64,000 nucleotides of DNA from Acidovorax sp. A79 (GCF_041154505.1 NZ_AP028672.1:5310501-5374500), one strand, 5' to 3'; numbered from the stretch's first letter, positions 10,172 through 20,964 are shown. The notes: generated by a model from the sequence alone, not told the origin. Numbers and translations: made by a program.

Positions 10172-11293
10172 ATGAACGTGGCCTTTGGCGTCAGCGTGCT
10201 GGCGCGTTCTGTGCAACAGGGCGGTGTGGATGGCATTGGCACCTACACGCGGGAGTTGATGGCGGCCATGCCGCGGGCGGCGCGGCTGCAGCCCTATGTA
10301 TTCGATGCTCCGGCCAGTGTGTGGCAGGGCCCGACACCCGCGATGTCGTTGGGACCCTTTGCGCGGCAGGCATTGGCCGCGACGCTGCCGGGCATGGACT
10401 TTGGCGGCGCGCGCCGCGCGCTGGGGGCGGGGACCGATCTGGTGCATGCCACCGACCACCTGGTGCCGCGCCTGCGCGGAATCCCGGTGGTGGCGACGAT
10501 CTTCGATGCCATACCGCTGTCGAACCCGGAGTGGGTCAGATACCGTTTCAAGAGCCTGAAAAATGAGTTGTGGCGGCGCACGGCCTTCTGGGCGCAGCAT
10601 GTCATCACGATTTCGGAGTATTCCCGCCAGGAGATCGCCATCCATTTCCGCCTGCCCGAGGAGCGGATCACCGCGATTCCGCTAGGAGTCGGGGCCCAGT
10701 GGTTCGTACCTCTGGACGCGGCCCTGCATGAGGCCGTGCGATCGCGGCATGCGCTGCCCGACCACTATTTCGTGAGCGTGGGCACCCTGCAGCCGCGCAA
10801 GAATATCGACCGCCTGCTGTCGGCGCACGCGAGCCTTCCAGAGCATCTTCAGCGCGAGTACCCCTTGCTCATCGTCGGCAAGCCGGGCTGGGGGTGCGAT
10901 GACGTCGTTGCACGCTTCACGGGGGGTGCATTGAAGCATGTGCGGTGGCTTCGGCATCTGCCGGATGCGGAGCTTCAGGTCGTGATCAAGCGGGCCACCG
11001 CCCTGGTGTTTCCGTCGCTGCACGAAGGTTTCGGCTTGCCGGTGCTGGAGGCATTCGCTGCCGGCGTGCCGGTGGTGGCGTCCAACACGACATCGATCCC
11101 CGAGGTCGCGGGTGACGCGGCCTTGCTGATCGACCCTCTTCGCACCGATGAGATCGCGGATGCGATGCGCCGCATCGCGCAGCAGCCTGAGCTTGCGGCC
11201 CGGCTGGTGGCACGGGGGCGTGACCGGGTGCAGGCGTTCAGCTGGCAGGCGTGCGCCGAAAAAACCTTGCGTGTCTACGAGTCGATGGCTTGA
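10172..11293 (+). CDS. Glycosyltransferase family 4 (GT-B fold)
   Basis: A 373-residue glycosyltransferase, probably adding sugar residues (mannose or rhamnose from the Gmd product) to a surface polysaccharide on the cytoplasmic side. The N-terminal half begins MNVAFGVSVLARSVQQGGVDGIGTYTREL, a typical start with a Gly-rich acceptor loop (shown in part only). The C-terminal donor domain has VSVGTLQPRKNIDRLL and the nucleotide-sugar E-x7-E region in FPSLHEGFGLPVLEAFAAG. It lies 52 bases after gmd and 12 bases before wzm. The exact donor and acceptor cannot be told from sequence. Confidence 0.9.
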   Translation: MNVAFGVSVLARSVQQGGVDGIGTYTRELMAAMPRAARLQPYVFDAPASVWQGPTPAMSLGPFARQALAATLPGMDFGGARRALGAGTDLVHATDHLVPRLRGIPVVATIFDAIPLSNPEWVRYRFKSLKNELWRRTAFWAQHVITISEYSRQEIAIHFRLPEERITAIPLGVGAQWFVPLDAALHEAVRSRHALPDHYFVSVGTLQPRKNIDRLLSAHASLPEHLQREYPLLIVGKPGWGCDDVVARFTGGALKHVRWLRHLPDAELQVVIKRATALVFPSLHEGFGLPVLEAFAAGVPVVASNTTSIPEVAGDAALLIDPLRTDEIADAMRRIAQQPELAARLVARGRDRVQAFSWQACAEKTLRVYESMA

Positions 11294-11305
11294 AATATTT
11301 CTGCG

Positions 11306-12135
11306 ATGACCACAGCGACCCACAGCCCCTCCGTCTCGGCGCGACAGCGCCAGGTCCAGCTGCTGTGGCGCGATATCCGGGGCGCCATGCTCGCATGGAG
11401 GTTCTGGTGCTTCATGGGATGGAACGATGTCGCCAAGCAGTACCGGCGCACCTTCCTGGGCCCCGTGTGGATTGCGTTGCACACGGCCTTGTTCATCATC
11501 GCTTTCGGCCTGATCGGTGCGCAGCTGTTCAAGTACCCGCCGGACTGGTACTTGCCTTATTTTTGCGCGGGGCATGTGCTGTTCGGGTATTTCAGCGCCT
11601 TGATCAATGAGGGCTGCCTGACCTACATCGGCGCGGACGCCTTCTTGAAGCAGACGCCCTATCCCAAGATGGCGTTTGTTTTTCGCACCGTGTTCCGGTG
11701 CTCCCTTCTGATGTTGCACAGCGCGGTCATCGTGCTGGCGGTGCTGCTCTGGTCGGGGCGGCTGGGGGACGTGCAGTGGTGGGCCTTGCTCGGCGCGGCT
11801 GCCTTGACGCTGGCCGCCGCCTGCTTCGTGGTCGCCATACTGGGGGGCCTGGCCACCCGTTTCCGTGATGTCACGGTGGCCACGGGCAGCCTCATGCAGG
11901 TCAGTTTCTTTGTGACGCCCGTGCTGTGGGTGCCGGACCAGTTGACCGAACGGGCCCAGTGGGTGGTGCACCTGAATCCCCTGGCCCTGTTCCTGGACCT
12001 GGTACGCAGTCCCTTGATGGGGACCGTGCCCAGCATGCGTACCTGGGGGGCGGCCGGCGGCATGGTCGTGCTGCTGGCACTGGTTTTTTTCTGGCAGTAC
12101 GTGGTGATCCGGCGCCGGATCGTGTACTGGCTGTG

Positions 12136-12136
<1 letters not shown>
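11306..12136 (+). CDS. wzm: Polysaccharide ABC exporter, permease (Wzm-like)
   Basis: A 276-residue ABC-2 type permease with about six membrane segments. It exports completed O-antigen or capsule chains with the ATPase encoded next. Family features include FMGWNDVAKQYRRTFLGPVW near the N-terminus and the late segment QVSFFVTPVLWVPDQL, followed by HLNPLALFLDLVRSPLMG. All are typical of Wzm/KpsM-class proteins. Its TGA overlaps the ATG of the ATPase (TGATG), so the two subunits are made together. Confidence 0.92.
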
Positions 12137-12920
<784 letters not shown>

Positions 12921-12924
<4 letters not shown>

Positions 12925-14120
12925 GACTGAAATGCACGGGCCCGGCCGAGGTGCTGGAAACCATCGCGGCGCTGGGGCGTACCGAGGACGTGAGCTGGTC
13001 GCCCAATGGGCGCCGCATCGCGTTGGCCGGCATCGCGGTGGACAAGCTGCTGATTCTCGGCGTGGACTGCCGCATCGAGGATGGGCATAAATGCGTTCAT
13101 GTTTCCGATGCCATGCAGGTGGCTTCCGCCAGCCTGAAGCGCCCGCACGGGGTGTGCTGGGTCAGCGACGGGACCGTGGCGGTTGCCAGCCGCGAGGGCA
13201 ACGTGTCGTTCTTTGATATTCCCGCGGCGCAGCGGCCCGTGTCCGCCTGCAGGCTGCAGCCGCTGGCGACGGTTGGCAAGGGCGATACCGAACTGCTGAA
13301 GTCGCCCGGCAGCCTGTGCGCCCGGCCTCTGGGCTCCGGCCTGCTTGAACTCTGGGTGTGCAATGGCTTCGCGCACTACGTGACCCACCACCTGCTGGAT
13401 GCCCGTTCCGGCTTGACCCATGTGGACGCCCAGGTCCTGATGCGCGAAGGCCTGGAAGTGCCCGATGGCGTGGCACTGGATCCTGCGGGCGATTGGGTCG
13501 CCATCAGCAACCATGACCGGCATGTAGTGGCCCTGTATCGCAACGATGCGCGGCTGGAGGCCGCCGCCAGGCCATCGGCCGAACTGCACGGGCTCAGCTA
13601 TCCCCATGGCGTGTGCTTCGCGGCGGGGGGCAGCGTTTTGCTGGTCGCGGATGCGGGGACTCCGCACATCGCGTTGTTCCGCCGAGCGCCGCAGGGCTGG
13701 CCGGATGGTGCGTCCGAGCCCCATGCGCTGGTGCGGGTGCTCGACGATGCCACCTTCCGCAAGGGGCAGCACAACCCCAGGGAGGGCGGGCCCAAGGGGG
13801 TGGACGTGCATGAGCCGTGGGGTTTGCTGGTCACCACCTGTGCGGAACAGCCCCTGGCCTTTTTTGATCTTGAGGCCATCTTGCCGTCTGACCTGCGCCA
13901 GCAGGACACGCTGGCGCCCGCACAGGCCGCGGGCGAGGGGCTGCGGACCGCGATGCTTCGATTGGCGCGCGGTGTCTCCGCGCGAGAGGCGTTGCTGATG
14001 GGCGCGGTGCGCAATGAAGCGGCCCTCATGCGCGCCAGCTGGTCGTGGCGTGTGACGGCCCCGCTCAGAAGCCTGGCGGGAGGATGGCTTCGCTGGATCT
14101 CCCGGTTTCGCAAGCACTGA
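12921..14120 (+). CDS. Beta-propeller-like protein with SWR-x-T-x-PLR tail, export locus
   Basis: A 399-residue protein of unknown function. It starts at a GTG that overlaps the wzt stop (GTGA). Repeated blocks such as TEDVSWSPNGRRIALAGI, RPHGVCWVSDGTVAVASREG, VPDGVALDPAGDWVAISN and YPHGVCFAAGGSVLLVAD look like blades of a WD40/NHL/YncE-type propeller. The C-terminal ~30 residues contain ASWSWRVTAPLRSL, a motif I know from the tails of polysaccharide glycosyltransferases. No signal peptide is visible. Coupling to wzm-wzt suggests a cytoplasmic role in chain length, modification or export control. That is inference. Confidence 0.75.
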
Positions 14121-14231
14121 GGCCCCTGCGAACGGGCCGGCACGCACGTTGATGGGCTGGCCAGCGCCTTTCGGGAAACATCCGGGGCGCGTGCCCTGGG
14201 CCTCCCTGTGGTGATGCCCGCCAAGGCAAAA

Positions 14232-14260
14232 CGCCCATGCGGGGCAGCATGGGCGCTTGT
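14232..14260. terminator. Bidirectional terminator between export locus and ilvD
   Basis: A perfect 9-bp stem (CGCCCATGC at 14232-14240, GCATGGGCG at 14247-14255) with a 6-base loop. It is flanked by AAAA before and CTTGTTT after, so it can work on both strands. It lies between the end of the propeller gene and the end of ilvD, which converge. Confidence 0.75.
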
Positions 14261-14332
14261 TTGTCCGGCGCGGCCCCGGGGGCGCGGCGGCCTGCCGCCA
14301 GAAAGGGCCATCAATGGCCGCTCATCCGTTCA

Positions 14333-16039
14333 TCAATAGGCGTCCAGCACCGCACCCTTGCTCGCGCTCGATGCATTGAAGGCGAACTTGGCCTGCACGC
14401 CGCGGGTGTAGCGGGGGGCAGGGGCCGTCCAGGCGGCGCGGCGCTTGACGATTTCTTCCTCGGGCACGTTCAGCTCCAGCAGCAGCTGGCGCGCGTCGAT
14501 GGTGATGCTGTCGCCTTCGTTGACGAAGGCGATGGTGCCGCCGGCCGCCGCCTCGGGCGCCACGTGGCCCACCACCATGCCCCAGGTGCCGCCGGAGAAG
14601 CGGCCGTCGGTGATCAGTCCCACGCTTTCGCCCAGGCCGGCGCCGATGAGCGCACCGGTGGGGGCCAGCATCTCGGGCATGCCGGGGCCGCCCTTGGGGC
14701 CCAGGTAGCGCAGCACCATCACGTCGCCGGCCTTGATCTTGCCGGCCAGGATGGCCTCCAGGGCCGATTGTTCGTCGTCGAACACGCGGGCGGGGCCGGT
14801 GATGACGGGGTTCTTCAGGCCCGTGATCTTGGCCACGGCACCCTCGGGGCTCAGGTTGCCCTTGAGGATGGCCAGGTGGCCCTGCGCGTACATCGGGTTG
14901 TCGATGCCACGGATCACGTCCTGGTCGGCGCGGGGCACATCGGGCACGTCCTGGAGCACTTCGGCAATCGTCTTGCCGCTGATGGTGATGCAGTCGCCAT
15001 GCAGCAGGCCGGCGTTGAGCAGCACCTTCATCACTTGCGGGATGCCGCCCGCGCGGTGCAGGTCCACGGCCAGGTACTTGCCGCTGGGCTTGAGGTCGCA
15101 CAGCACGGGGGTCTTCTGGCGCACGCGCTCGAAGTCGTCGATGGTCCATTCCACGCCGGCGGCGTGTGCGATGGCCAGGAAGTGCAGCACCGCGTTGGTG
15201 GAGCCGCCGGTGGCCATGATCACGGCCACGGCGTTCTCGATGGCCTTCTTGGTCACGATGTCGCGGGGCTTCAGGTCCATCTTGATGGCCTCGATCAGCA
15301 CCTTGGCCGATTCCTTGGCCGAATTCATCTTCTCGTCGTGCGGGTTGGCCATGGTGGACGAGTACGGCAGGCTGATGCCCAGGGCCTCGAAGGCGCTGGA
15401 CATGGTGTTGGCGGTGTACATGCCGCCGCACGAGCCGGTGCCGGGGATGGCGCGCTTCTCGATTTCCTTCAGGTCGAAGTCGCTCATCTTGCCCGCGGCG
15501 TTCTCGCCCACGGCCTCGAACACGCTCACGATGTTCAGGTCCTTGCCCTGGTAGTGGCCGGGCAGGATGGTGCCGCCGTAGACGTAGATGGCGGGCACGT
15601 TGGCGCGCAGCATGCCCATCAGGCCGCCGGGCATGTTCTTGTCGCAGCCGCCCACCACCAGCACGCCGTCCATCCACTGGCCGCCCACGCAGGTCTCGAT
15701 GCAGTCGCTGATGACCTCGCGGCTCACCAGGCTGTACTTCATGCCTTCGGTGCCCATCGCCATGCCGTCGCTGATGGTGGGCGTGCCGAACACCTGGGCG
15801 TTGCCGCCCGCTTCCTCGATGCCGGCGATGGCCGCGTCGGCCAGCTTCTGCAGGCCGCTGTTGCAGGGCGTGATGGTGCTGTGGCCGTTGGCCACGCCGA
15901 CCATGGGCTTGACGAAGTCGCCTTCCTCGTAGCCCATGGCGTAGTACATGGAGCGGTTGGGCGCGCGCGACTTGCCTTGCGTGATGTTGGCGCTGCGGCG
16001 GTTGATGGGCTGGATCGGGATGGTCTTGCTGTCTGCCAT
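14333..16039 (-). CDS. ilvD: Dihydroxy-acid dehydratase
   Basis: A 568-residue iron-sulfur enzyme of branched-chain amino acid synthesis. It dehydrates 2,3-dihydroxy-isovalerate and -methylvalerate to the 2-keto acids. Cluster and substrate motifs are present: a Cys in [22 protein letters not shown] and [14 protein letters not shown]. The C-terminal [11 protein letters not shown] and [13 protein letters not shown] are also conserved. The ATG at 16039 has AGGAAAACCGCC before it and matches the usual N-terminus; the ORF extension to 16147 is not needed. A LysR gene is divergent, 162 bases away. Confidence 0.96.
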   Translation of the reverse strand: MADSKTIPIQPINRRSANITQGKSRAPNRSMYYAMGYEEGDFVKPMVGVANGHSTITPCNSGLQKLADAAIAGIEEAGGNAQVFGTPTISDGMAMGTEGMKYSLVSREVISDCIETCVGGQWMDGVLVVGGCDKNMPGGLMGMLRANVPAIYVYGGTILPGHYQGKDLNIVSVFEAVGENAAGKMSDFDLKEIEKRAIPGTGSCGGMYTANTMSSAFEALGISLPYSSTMANPHDEKMNSAKESAKVLIEAIKMDLKPRDIVTKKAIENAVAVIMATGGSTNAVLHFLAIAHAAGVEWTIDDFERVRQKTPVLCDLKPSGKYLAVDLHRAGGIPQVMKVLLNAGLLHGDCITISGKTIAEVLQDVPDVPRADQDVIRGIDNPMYAQGHLAILKGNLSPEGAVAKITGLKNPVITGPARVFDDEQSALEAILAGKIKAGDVMVLRYLGPKGGPGMPEMLAPTGALIGAGLGESVGLITDGRFSGGTWGMVVGHVAPEAAAGGTIAFVNEGDSITIDARQLLLELNVPEEEIVKRRAAWTAPAPRYTRGVQAKFAFNASSASKGAVLDAY

Positions 16040-16201
16040 GGCGGTTTTCCTGGTGGGGAGTCGTTGTAGTGGGAAGACGCGCAGAGGGGCGCACGGGTCT
16101 TCGGCTGTCGGGGTGCAAGTATGCGAGGTTTGGAGTGGCGTTTCCAATCCCTTTCGCCTGCTTCAGTAATATATAAAACATATCACCGGATCACCACCGC
16201 T

Positions 16202-17167
16202 ATGAAAGAAGCATTCATCGACGTGCGCGCCTGGCGCCAGTTCGTGGCCGTGGCCGAGGAGCTGCACTTCGGCCGCGCCGCGCTGCGCCTGCACATGACG
16301 CAGCCACCCCTGACCCAGGCGATCGCGCAGATGGAGCGCTCGCTGGGCGTGGTGCTGTTCGACCGCACGCGCCGGCGCGTGGCGCTGACCCCGGCGGGCG
16401 AGGCGCTGCTGCCCGACGTGCGCGACTTTCTGGAGCGTGCGCAGGCCTTGCCGGCCCGCGCCCGCGCGGCGGCGGCCGGTGAGGTGGGGCGCGTGCGCCT
16501 GGGATTCGTCTCCACCATCGGGTTCGAGCGCCTGCCTGAATGGGTGCGGGACTTTCGCGTGTTGTGCCCCCAGGTGGCGCTGGAGCTGGTGGAGGCCACG
16601 GGCGATGTGCAGCGCGAACTGTTTGCGCGCGGTGAACTGGACGCCGGGCTCATGCTGCATTCGCCGGGCTTCGCGCCGCCCGGGCTGGCGCGGCTGGTGG
16701 TGGCGCAGGAGCCGCTGGTGCTCGCCTTGCCCGAGCGCCACGCGCTGGCCGGTGCGCCGCGCCTGGACCTGGCGCGGGTGCTGGCCGAACCTTTGGTGAT
16801 CTTTCCGCGCCGCATCGTGCCTTCGCTGCACGACGCGATCTTTGCGCTGTACCACGCAGCGGGCCGCGTGCCCGTGGTGGCGCAGGAGGCCATCCAGATG
16901 CAGACCATCGTCAACCTGGTATGGGGCGGCCTGGGCGTGGCGTGGGTGCCCGAGAGCGTGACCCAGTTCCGCCGCGAGGGCGTGGTCTACCGCGCGGCGG
17001 ATGCGTTCGGGGCCGCGCCGGCCAGGGCCCCGGCCAGGGCCGCCAAGGCGGCCGCCGCGCCGCCGCTGCCCGTGTGCGAAACCAGCCTGGTCTGGCCCGC
17101 CGAGCTCAACAACCCCGCGCTGGCGCGCTTCACTGATTTTGTGCGCGAGCGCTCGGCGGCGGGCTGA
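16202..17167 (+). CDS. LysR-family transcriptional regulator, divergent from ilvD
   Basis: A 321-residue regulator. The N-terminal winged helix-turn-helix spans residues ~8-65 (WRQFVAVAEELHFGRAALRLHMTQPPLTQAIAQME is given here only by its ends: WRQFVAVAEE to TQAIAQME). A periplasmic-binding-like effector domain follows from ~95 (VRLGFVSTIGFERLPEWV). An Ala-rich insert lies near the C-terminus (residues ~275-293). It is divergent from ilvD, with an AT-rich stretch (TAATATATAAAACATATC) just upstream, where a LysR site would be expected. Control of ilvD or of itself is plausible. Its stop lies one base from the stop of the convergent MFS gene, within a palindrome. Confidence 0.88.
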   Translation: MKEAFIDVRAWRQFVAVAEELHFGRAALRLHMTQPPLTQAIAQMERSLGVVLFDRTRRRVALTPAGEALLPDVRDFLERAQALPARARAAAAGEVGRVRLGFVSTIGFERLPEWVRDFRVLCPQVALELVEATGDVQRELFARGELDAGLMLHSPGFAPPGLARLVVAQEPLVLALPERHALAGAPRLDLARVLAEPLVIFPRRIVPSLHDAIFALYHAAGRVPVVAQEAIQMQTIVNLVWGGLGVAWVPESVTQFRREGVVYRAADAFGAAPARAPARAAKAAAAPPLPVCETSLVWPAELNNPALARFTDFVRERSAAG

Positions 17168-17180
17168 GTCAGCCCGCCGC
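17156..17180. terminator. Perfect 12-bp palindrome spanning two convergent stop codons
   Basis: Left arm GCGGCGGGCTGA (17156-17167) and right arm TCAGCCCGCCGC (17169-17180) are exact reverse complements separated by one base. The left arm contains the TGA of the LysR gene and the right arm contains the TGA of the MFS gene on the other strand, so both proteins end in Ala-Ala-Gly. There is no T run, so action as an intrinsic terminator is uncertain. Confidence 0.5.
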
Positions 17181-18344
17181 GGCCGGCGCGGCGCGCCCGC
17201 GCGCGAACAGCAGCCCCACCGCGATGGCCAGCAGCGGCAGCATCACCGCGTTGATCGCCGTCCAGCCCACGCCAGTGAGCAGCGCGCCCGAGGCAAAGGA
17301 CATGGCCGCCGCCACGGTGCCGTTGGCCAGTTGCATCAGCGCCTGCGCCTGGCCGCGCTCCTCGGGTGCATGGCTTTCGGCGAGCAGCGCTGTGCCCGAG
17401 ATCACCATCAGGTTCCAGCCCGTGCCCAGCAGGAAGGAGCTGGCCAGGAATTCGGTGAACGCCATGCCCGAGAGCGCCACCGCCGCGCTGGCCGCCAGAC
17501 AGGCCGCCCCCACGGCCGCCACCGGGCGGCTGCCGAAGCGGTCCACGAGCTGGCCCGCGAACAGCGCCGGGAAGAACATGCCGATCACGTGCCACTGGAT
17601 CACCTGCGCGGCCGAGGCCGCCGAAAAGCCGCACACCTCCATGGCCAGCGGCGTGGCGTTCATCACCAGGATCATCAGGCCGTGGCCGATGGCCGCCATC
17701 ACCACGGCGGCGCGCAGCCCGGGCCGGGCGAGCAGGGTGCGCATGGCCGCGATGCCGCCCGCCGCAGGCTGGGGCGCGGCCCCCTCGCGCAGCCGTGCCA
17801 TCACCGCCCACCCGAGTGCGGACAACACCGCAATGGCCAGGTAGGCGCCCGCCAGCGGCGTGGCCAGCAGGTTGCGCGACCACAGCGCCAGCGGTGGCGC
17901 GAACACGGCGGCCCACAGGCCGCCTGCCACCACGCAGGCCGCCGCGCGCCCTTTTTGCTGCGGGTCCACCGCCTCCAGCGCCGCATAGGTGTAGTAGCCC
18001 GACGATGCCTGGTACGCGCCGATGGCCAGCGTGCCCGCGCAGAACACGGCGAAGCTGCCCCATTGCACGCCCGCCATGCTCACCAGCCCGCCCGCCACGC
18101 CAAGGAGCGCACCGGCCTGCAGCCCCGCGCGCCGCCCCCGGCGCTGCATGAACAGCGACAGCGGCTGCACCGACAGCAGGTTGCCCAGAACCAGCAGCGC
18201 CAGCGGCAGCGTGGCGAGGGTGGGCCAGGGCGCCAGCCTTGCCCCCACGATGGAGGTGAGCGTGATGCCGATGATGGAGCAGCCCCAGTAAAGGGCCTGG
18301 CCCGCGAACAGCAGGCGAACGGACGCATTGCGCAAGAGCAGCAT
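17169..18344 (-). CDS. MFS transporter (drug/sugar efflux type)
   Basis: A 391-residue major facilitator with about 12 membrane segments. Visible segments include LLFAGQALYWGCSIIGITLT and VVMAAIGHGLMILVMNATPLA. The loop RFGSRPVAAVG matches the motif-A-like region between helices. The substrate is unknown. The start at ATG 18344 (MLLLRNASVRLLF) begins just before the first helix; the ORF extension to 18518 overlaps the neighbouring gene and is rejected. The GlxA-type regulator gene lies 65 bases upstream on the same strand, which suggests joint control. Confidence 0.85.
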   Translation of the reverse strand: MLLLRNASVRLLFAGQALYWGCSIIGITLTSIVGARLAPWPTLATLPLALLVLGNLLSVQPLSLFMQRRGRRAGLQAGALLGVAGGLVSMAGVQWGSFAVFCAGTLAIGAYQASSGYYTYAALEAVDPQQKGRAAACVVAGGLWAAVFAPPLALWSRNLLATPLAGAYLAIAVLSALGWAVMARLREGAAPQPAAGGIAAMRTLLARPGLRAAVVMAAIGHGLMILVMNATPLAMEVCGFSAASAAQVIQWHVIGMFFPALFAGQLVDRFGSRPVAAVGAACLAASAAVALSGMAFTEFLASSFLLGTGWNLMVISGTALLAESHAPEERGQAQALMQLANGTVAAAMSFASGALLTGVGWTAINAVMLPLLAIAVGLLFARGRAAPAAAG

Positions 18345-18409
18345 GGATGGCTTTCGGTGGTGCGCCCCGGTGGGCGCGTAGGAAGGAAAGGGGCCGGGCC
18401 GCGGGGCGG

Positions 18410-19423
18410 TCAGTCCAGCGGCACACCCGCGCCAAAGCGCTGCGCATAGGCCTGCGGGCTCACGGCGCGGTGCTTGTGAAAACTGCGGCGCAGGTTCTCC
18501 GGGTGCTCGAACCCGCACAGCCGGGCCACGGTGGAGATCGATGCCTGGGCCTGCGCCAGCAGCGTGGACGCAGCTTCCACGCGCACGCGTTCCACGTAGC
18601 GGGCGGGCGTCATGCCCAGCTCGCGCTGGAACACGCGCGAGAGCGTGCGGGTGGGCATGCAGGCACGTTCGGCCAGGGCATCAAGCGACAGGTCGCCGCC
18701 CAACTGCGTGGGAATCCATTCGAGCAGCGCGGCCAGCCGTGGGGCGTGCAGGGTCTCGGGCGCCAGCAGGGGGCTGAACTGGGCCTGCCCGCCCGGGCGG
18801 CGCATGAACATCACGAGCCGCCGCGCCACGGCCAGGGCCAGGGGACGGCCCAGGTCCGCCTCCACCAGCGCCAGGGCCAGGTCAATGCCGGCGGTGACGC
18901 CCGCCGAAGTGAAGACATGGCTGTCGTGTGGGCTGGCGGCGTCGTACGTGTGCAGGCAGTCGTGCTCCACCAGCACCTTCGGGTGGCTCTGGCGCAGGCG
19001 GTCCAGGCGCGACCAGTGGGTGATGGCGCGCCGTCCGTCCAGCAGCCCCGCCTGTGCCAGCAGCAGCGCGCCGGAGCACACCGACCCCAGCCGCCGCACC
19101 CGTGGCTCGGCGTGGCGCAGCCACTCGCACAGGCCGGCATTGGACAGCTGCGCAATCACCCCGTCGCCGCCCGCCACCAGCACGGTGTCGAAGCCAGCCG
19201 CATCCAGGCCTCCCCAGGCGCCATCGGCCACCAGCGCGAACCCGGCCGATGTGGGCACGGGCCCTGGCGCTTCGGCCAGCAGGTGCAGCGTGTAGGCCGG
19301 CGGCAGGCCATGGCCCGTGCGCTCTGCGTTCGCAGAGCCAAACACCTGCATGGGGCCGACCACGTCCAGGCTCATGACGCCGGGGTAGAGCAGGCAGGCG
19401 ATAGCGCGGGATGGAAGGTGCAT
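18410..19423 (-). CDS. GlxA-type regulator: DJ-1/PfpI domain plus AraC helix-turn-helix
   Basis: A 337-residue transcription factor. Residues ~8-190 form a DJ-1/PfpI (class I amidotransferase-like) domain, with the nucleophile-elbow Cys in LGSVCSGALLLAQAG. The C-terminal ~100 residues are an AraC/XylS DNA-binding domain with two helix-turn-helices (LDALAERACMPTRTLSRVFQ and ISTVARLCGFEHPENLRR). The C-terminus reads HKHRAVSPQAYAQRF, the standard AraC ending. The ATG at 19423 begins MHLPSRAIACLLYPGV, the usual start of the DJ-1 domain. It probably controls the MFS gene just downstream. Confidence 0.9.
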   Translation of the reverse strand: MHLPSRAIACLLYPGVMSLDVVGPMQVFGSANAERTGHGLPPAYTLHLLAEAPGPVPTSAGFALVADGAWGGLDAAGFDTVLVAGGDGVIAQLSNAGLCEWLRHAEPRVRRLGSVCSGALLLAQAGLLDGRRAITHWSRLDRLRQSHPKVLVEHDCLHTYDAASPHDSHVFTSAGVTAGIDLALALVEADLGRPLALAVARRLVMFMRRPGGQAQFSPLLAPETLHAPRLAALLEWIPTQLGGDLSLDALAERACMPTRTLSRVFQRELGMTPARYVERVRVEAASTLLAQAQASISTVARLCGFEHPENLRRSFHKHRAVSPQAYAQRFGAGVPLD

Positions 19424-19568
19424 GGCGCCAGTGTGAAGGCTCCGTGGGTTGGCTGCAACGACAACATCCCCACAGATCTGGCCACTGGCTGGAGGGCGGT
19501 CTGGGGGACAGGGTGCTTCCGGCGGGTCGCCGGCGTTCGCACCGGCGCCGGGGCAGTCGCCAGGCGAT

Positions 19569-20867
19569 TCAGCGCGGGGACGGCGGTGCGCCGATGCCGG
19601 GCAGGACGGCGCTCAGATCGACGGCCTCGGCCATCGCGCGGTTGCCTTCATCGCCCGGATGCAGCCGGTCGCCTGAATCGAAGCGCGCCGCGATGCGGGC
19701 AGGGTGGGCCGGGTCGCGCAGCGCCGCATCGAAGTCGATCACCGCATCGAATGCGCCGCTTTGGCGGATCCAGTCGTTCACCTGCCGGCGCAGTGTGTCC
19801 TTGTCGGGATGGTGGTAGTTGCTGAGCGGCGTGCCAGGCAAGGCACCCTCGAACGGCGTGAGCGTCGCGCCGATCACCCTCAGCCCGTGGCCGCGTGCCT
19901 GCGCGATCAGCTGGCGGTAGCCAGCCACCAGCGCCTGCAGCGTCGGCCGGGGACTTGCCGGGGCGAACGCGGTGCCCGGCCAGGAGATATCGTTGATGCC
20001 CAGCATCACGATGACGCTTTGCACGCCAGGCTGGGCCAACACGTCGCGCTCCAGCCGCGCCAGCGCATTGGCGCCCATGCCGTCGGACAGCAGGCGGGCG
20101 CCGGAAATGCCGGCATTGACGACCGCCACCCCGTGCGGCGCCAGACGGGTGGCCAGGAAATCCGGCCAGCGGCGGTCCTTGTCCAGGCTGGCGGTGGCCC
20201 CGTCGGTGATGGAGTCCCCGATCACGACGACCGCGCGCGCGGCCGGTGCGGCTTCCACCTGAATGCCCGCCAGCAGCGGGCGCGCCGTGGTGCTCTGCAC
20301 CGCTGCGCCTCCGGCGACCAGCTCCGGGGCGGTGGCCTGGTCGCCGGGGGCAATCCAGGTGGTCTGCCGTCCGTCCCAATGGAAGGTGCTCACCGGCGTT
20401 TCATCGGGGAGGTACAGGCTCACCGCAAGCTGCGCCAGCGCGGGCACGGCCAGCCCCACGGGGTCGCTGACCAGCGACGCGCCGGGCAGGATCGTCGCCG
20501 CCTCCTGGCCGCCAAAAGTGACGGTGTGCAGGCTGTCTGCCAGCACGGCCCCGCCGGGAGCTGGCCGCGCGACCGTCGCCTTGCCCAGCGCCACCGGCTG
20601 CCGGCCGTAGGCATTGGACAGCACAATGCGCACGCGGGGCCCGCCCAGGCTGACGCGCGCCACCTGCCGCACCGTCTGGCCATGCAGCACCGGCGGAAGG
20701 TGGGTGGGGAACAGGAAGTCCAGTCCCCAGGCAGGCTGGGGGCTGGCGCCCCAGGTTGCCACCCAGGTGGACGCACGGACAGGCGCTGGAGCGTGGGGCG
20801 CGGCCGCGCCAGCCGAAAGTGCAATGGCCAGCAGCGCCGACGCCGAGAGGGCAGGGAGGGTTTTCAT
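19569..20867 (-). CDS. Secreted SGNH/GDSL hydrolase
   Basis: A 432-residue exported hydrolase. Residues 1-22 form a signal peptide (ALSASALLAIALSAGAAA). The GDSL block I is VVIGDSITDGA (nucleophile Ser). The Asn of block III lies in VMLGINDISWPG, and the Asp/His of block V lie in DRLHPGDEGNRAMA. It resembles the larger SGNH hydrolases with an N-terminal beta domain that act on polysaccharides or esters; the substrate is unknown. It is divergent from a LysR gene that shares a control region with three TGAATTCA palindromes. Confidence 0.92.
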   Translation of the reverse strand: MKTLPALSASALLAIALSAGAAAPHAPAPVRASTWVATWGASPQPAWGLDFLFPTHLPPVLHGQTVRQVARVSLGGPRVRIVLSNAYGRQPVALGKATVARPAPGGAVLADSLHTVTFGGQEAATILPGASLVSDPVGLAVPALAQLAVSLYLPDETPVSTFHWDGRQTTWIAPGDQATAPELVAGGAAVQSTTARPLLAGIQVEAAPAARAVVVIGDSITDGATASLDKDRRWPDFLATRLAPHGVAVVNAGISGARLLSDGMGANALARLERDVLAQPGVQSVIVMLGINDISWPGTAFAPASPRPTLQALVAGYRQLIAQARGHGLRVIGATLTPFEGALPGTPLSNYHHPDKDTLRRQVNDWIRQSGAFDAVIDFDAALRDPAHPARIAARFDSGDRLHPGDEGNRAMAEAVDLSAVLPGIGAPPSPR

Positions 20868-20872
20868 ATTGT

Positions 20873-20964
20873 TGAATTCATTGGCTTTGTAAGATTCAAT
20901 GATGAATTCAAAGACATAAATAAACTAGACTTCTCCCCGGAAGAACATTTGTGATTTGAATTCA
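20873..20964. promoter_or_regulatory. Divergent control region with three TGAATTCA palindromes
   Basis: The 111 bases between the SGNH hydrolase start and the LysR start hold three exact copies of the 8-bp palindrome TGAATTCA, at 20873-20880, 20903-20910 and 20957-20964. Centre spacings are 30 and 54 bases. The region is AT-rich against a GC-rich background. They are likely operators for the adjacent LysR protein, but that is inference from position. Confidence 0.55.

Noticed and set aside
14237..16069. A 610-codon plus-strand frame opposite ilvD
   Set aside because: Antisense shadow, rich in Gly, His and Ala. IlvD cluster motifs are clear on the minus strand.
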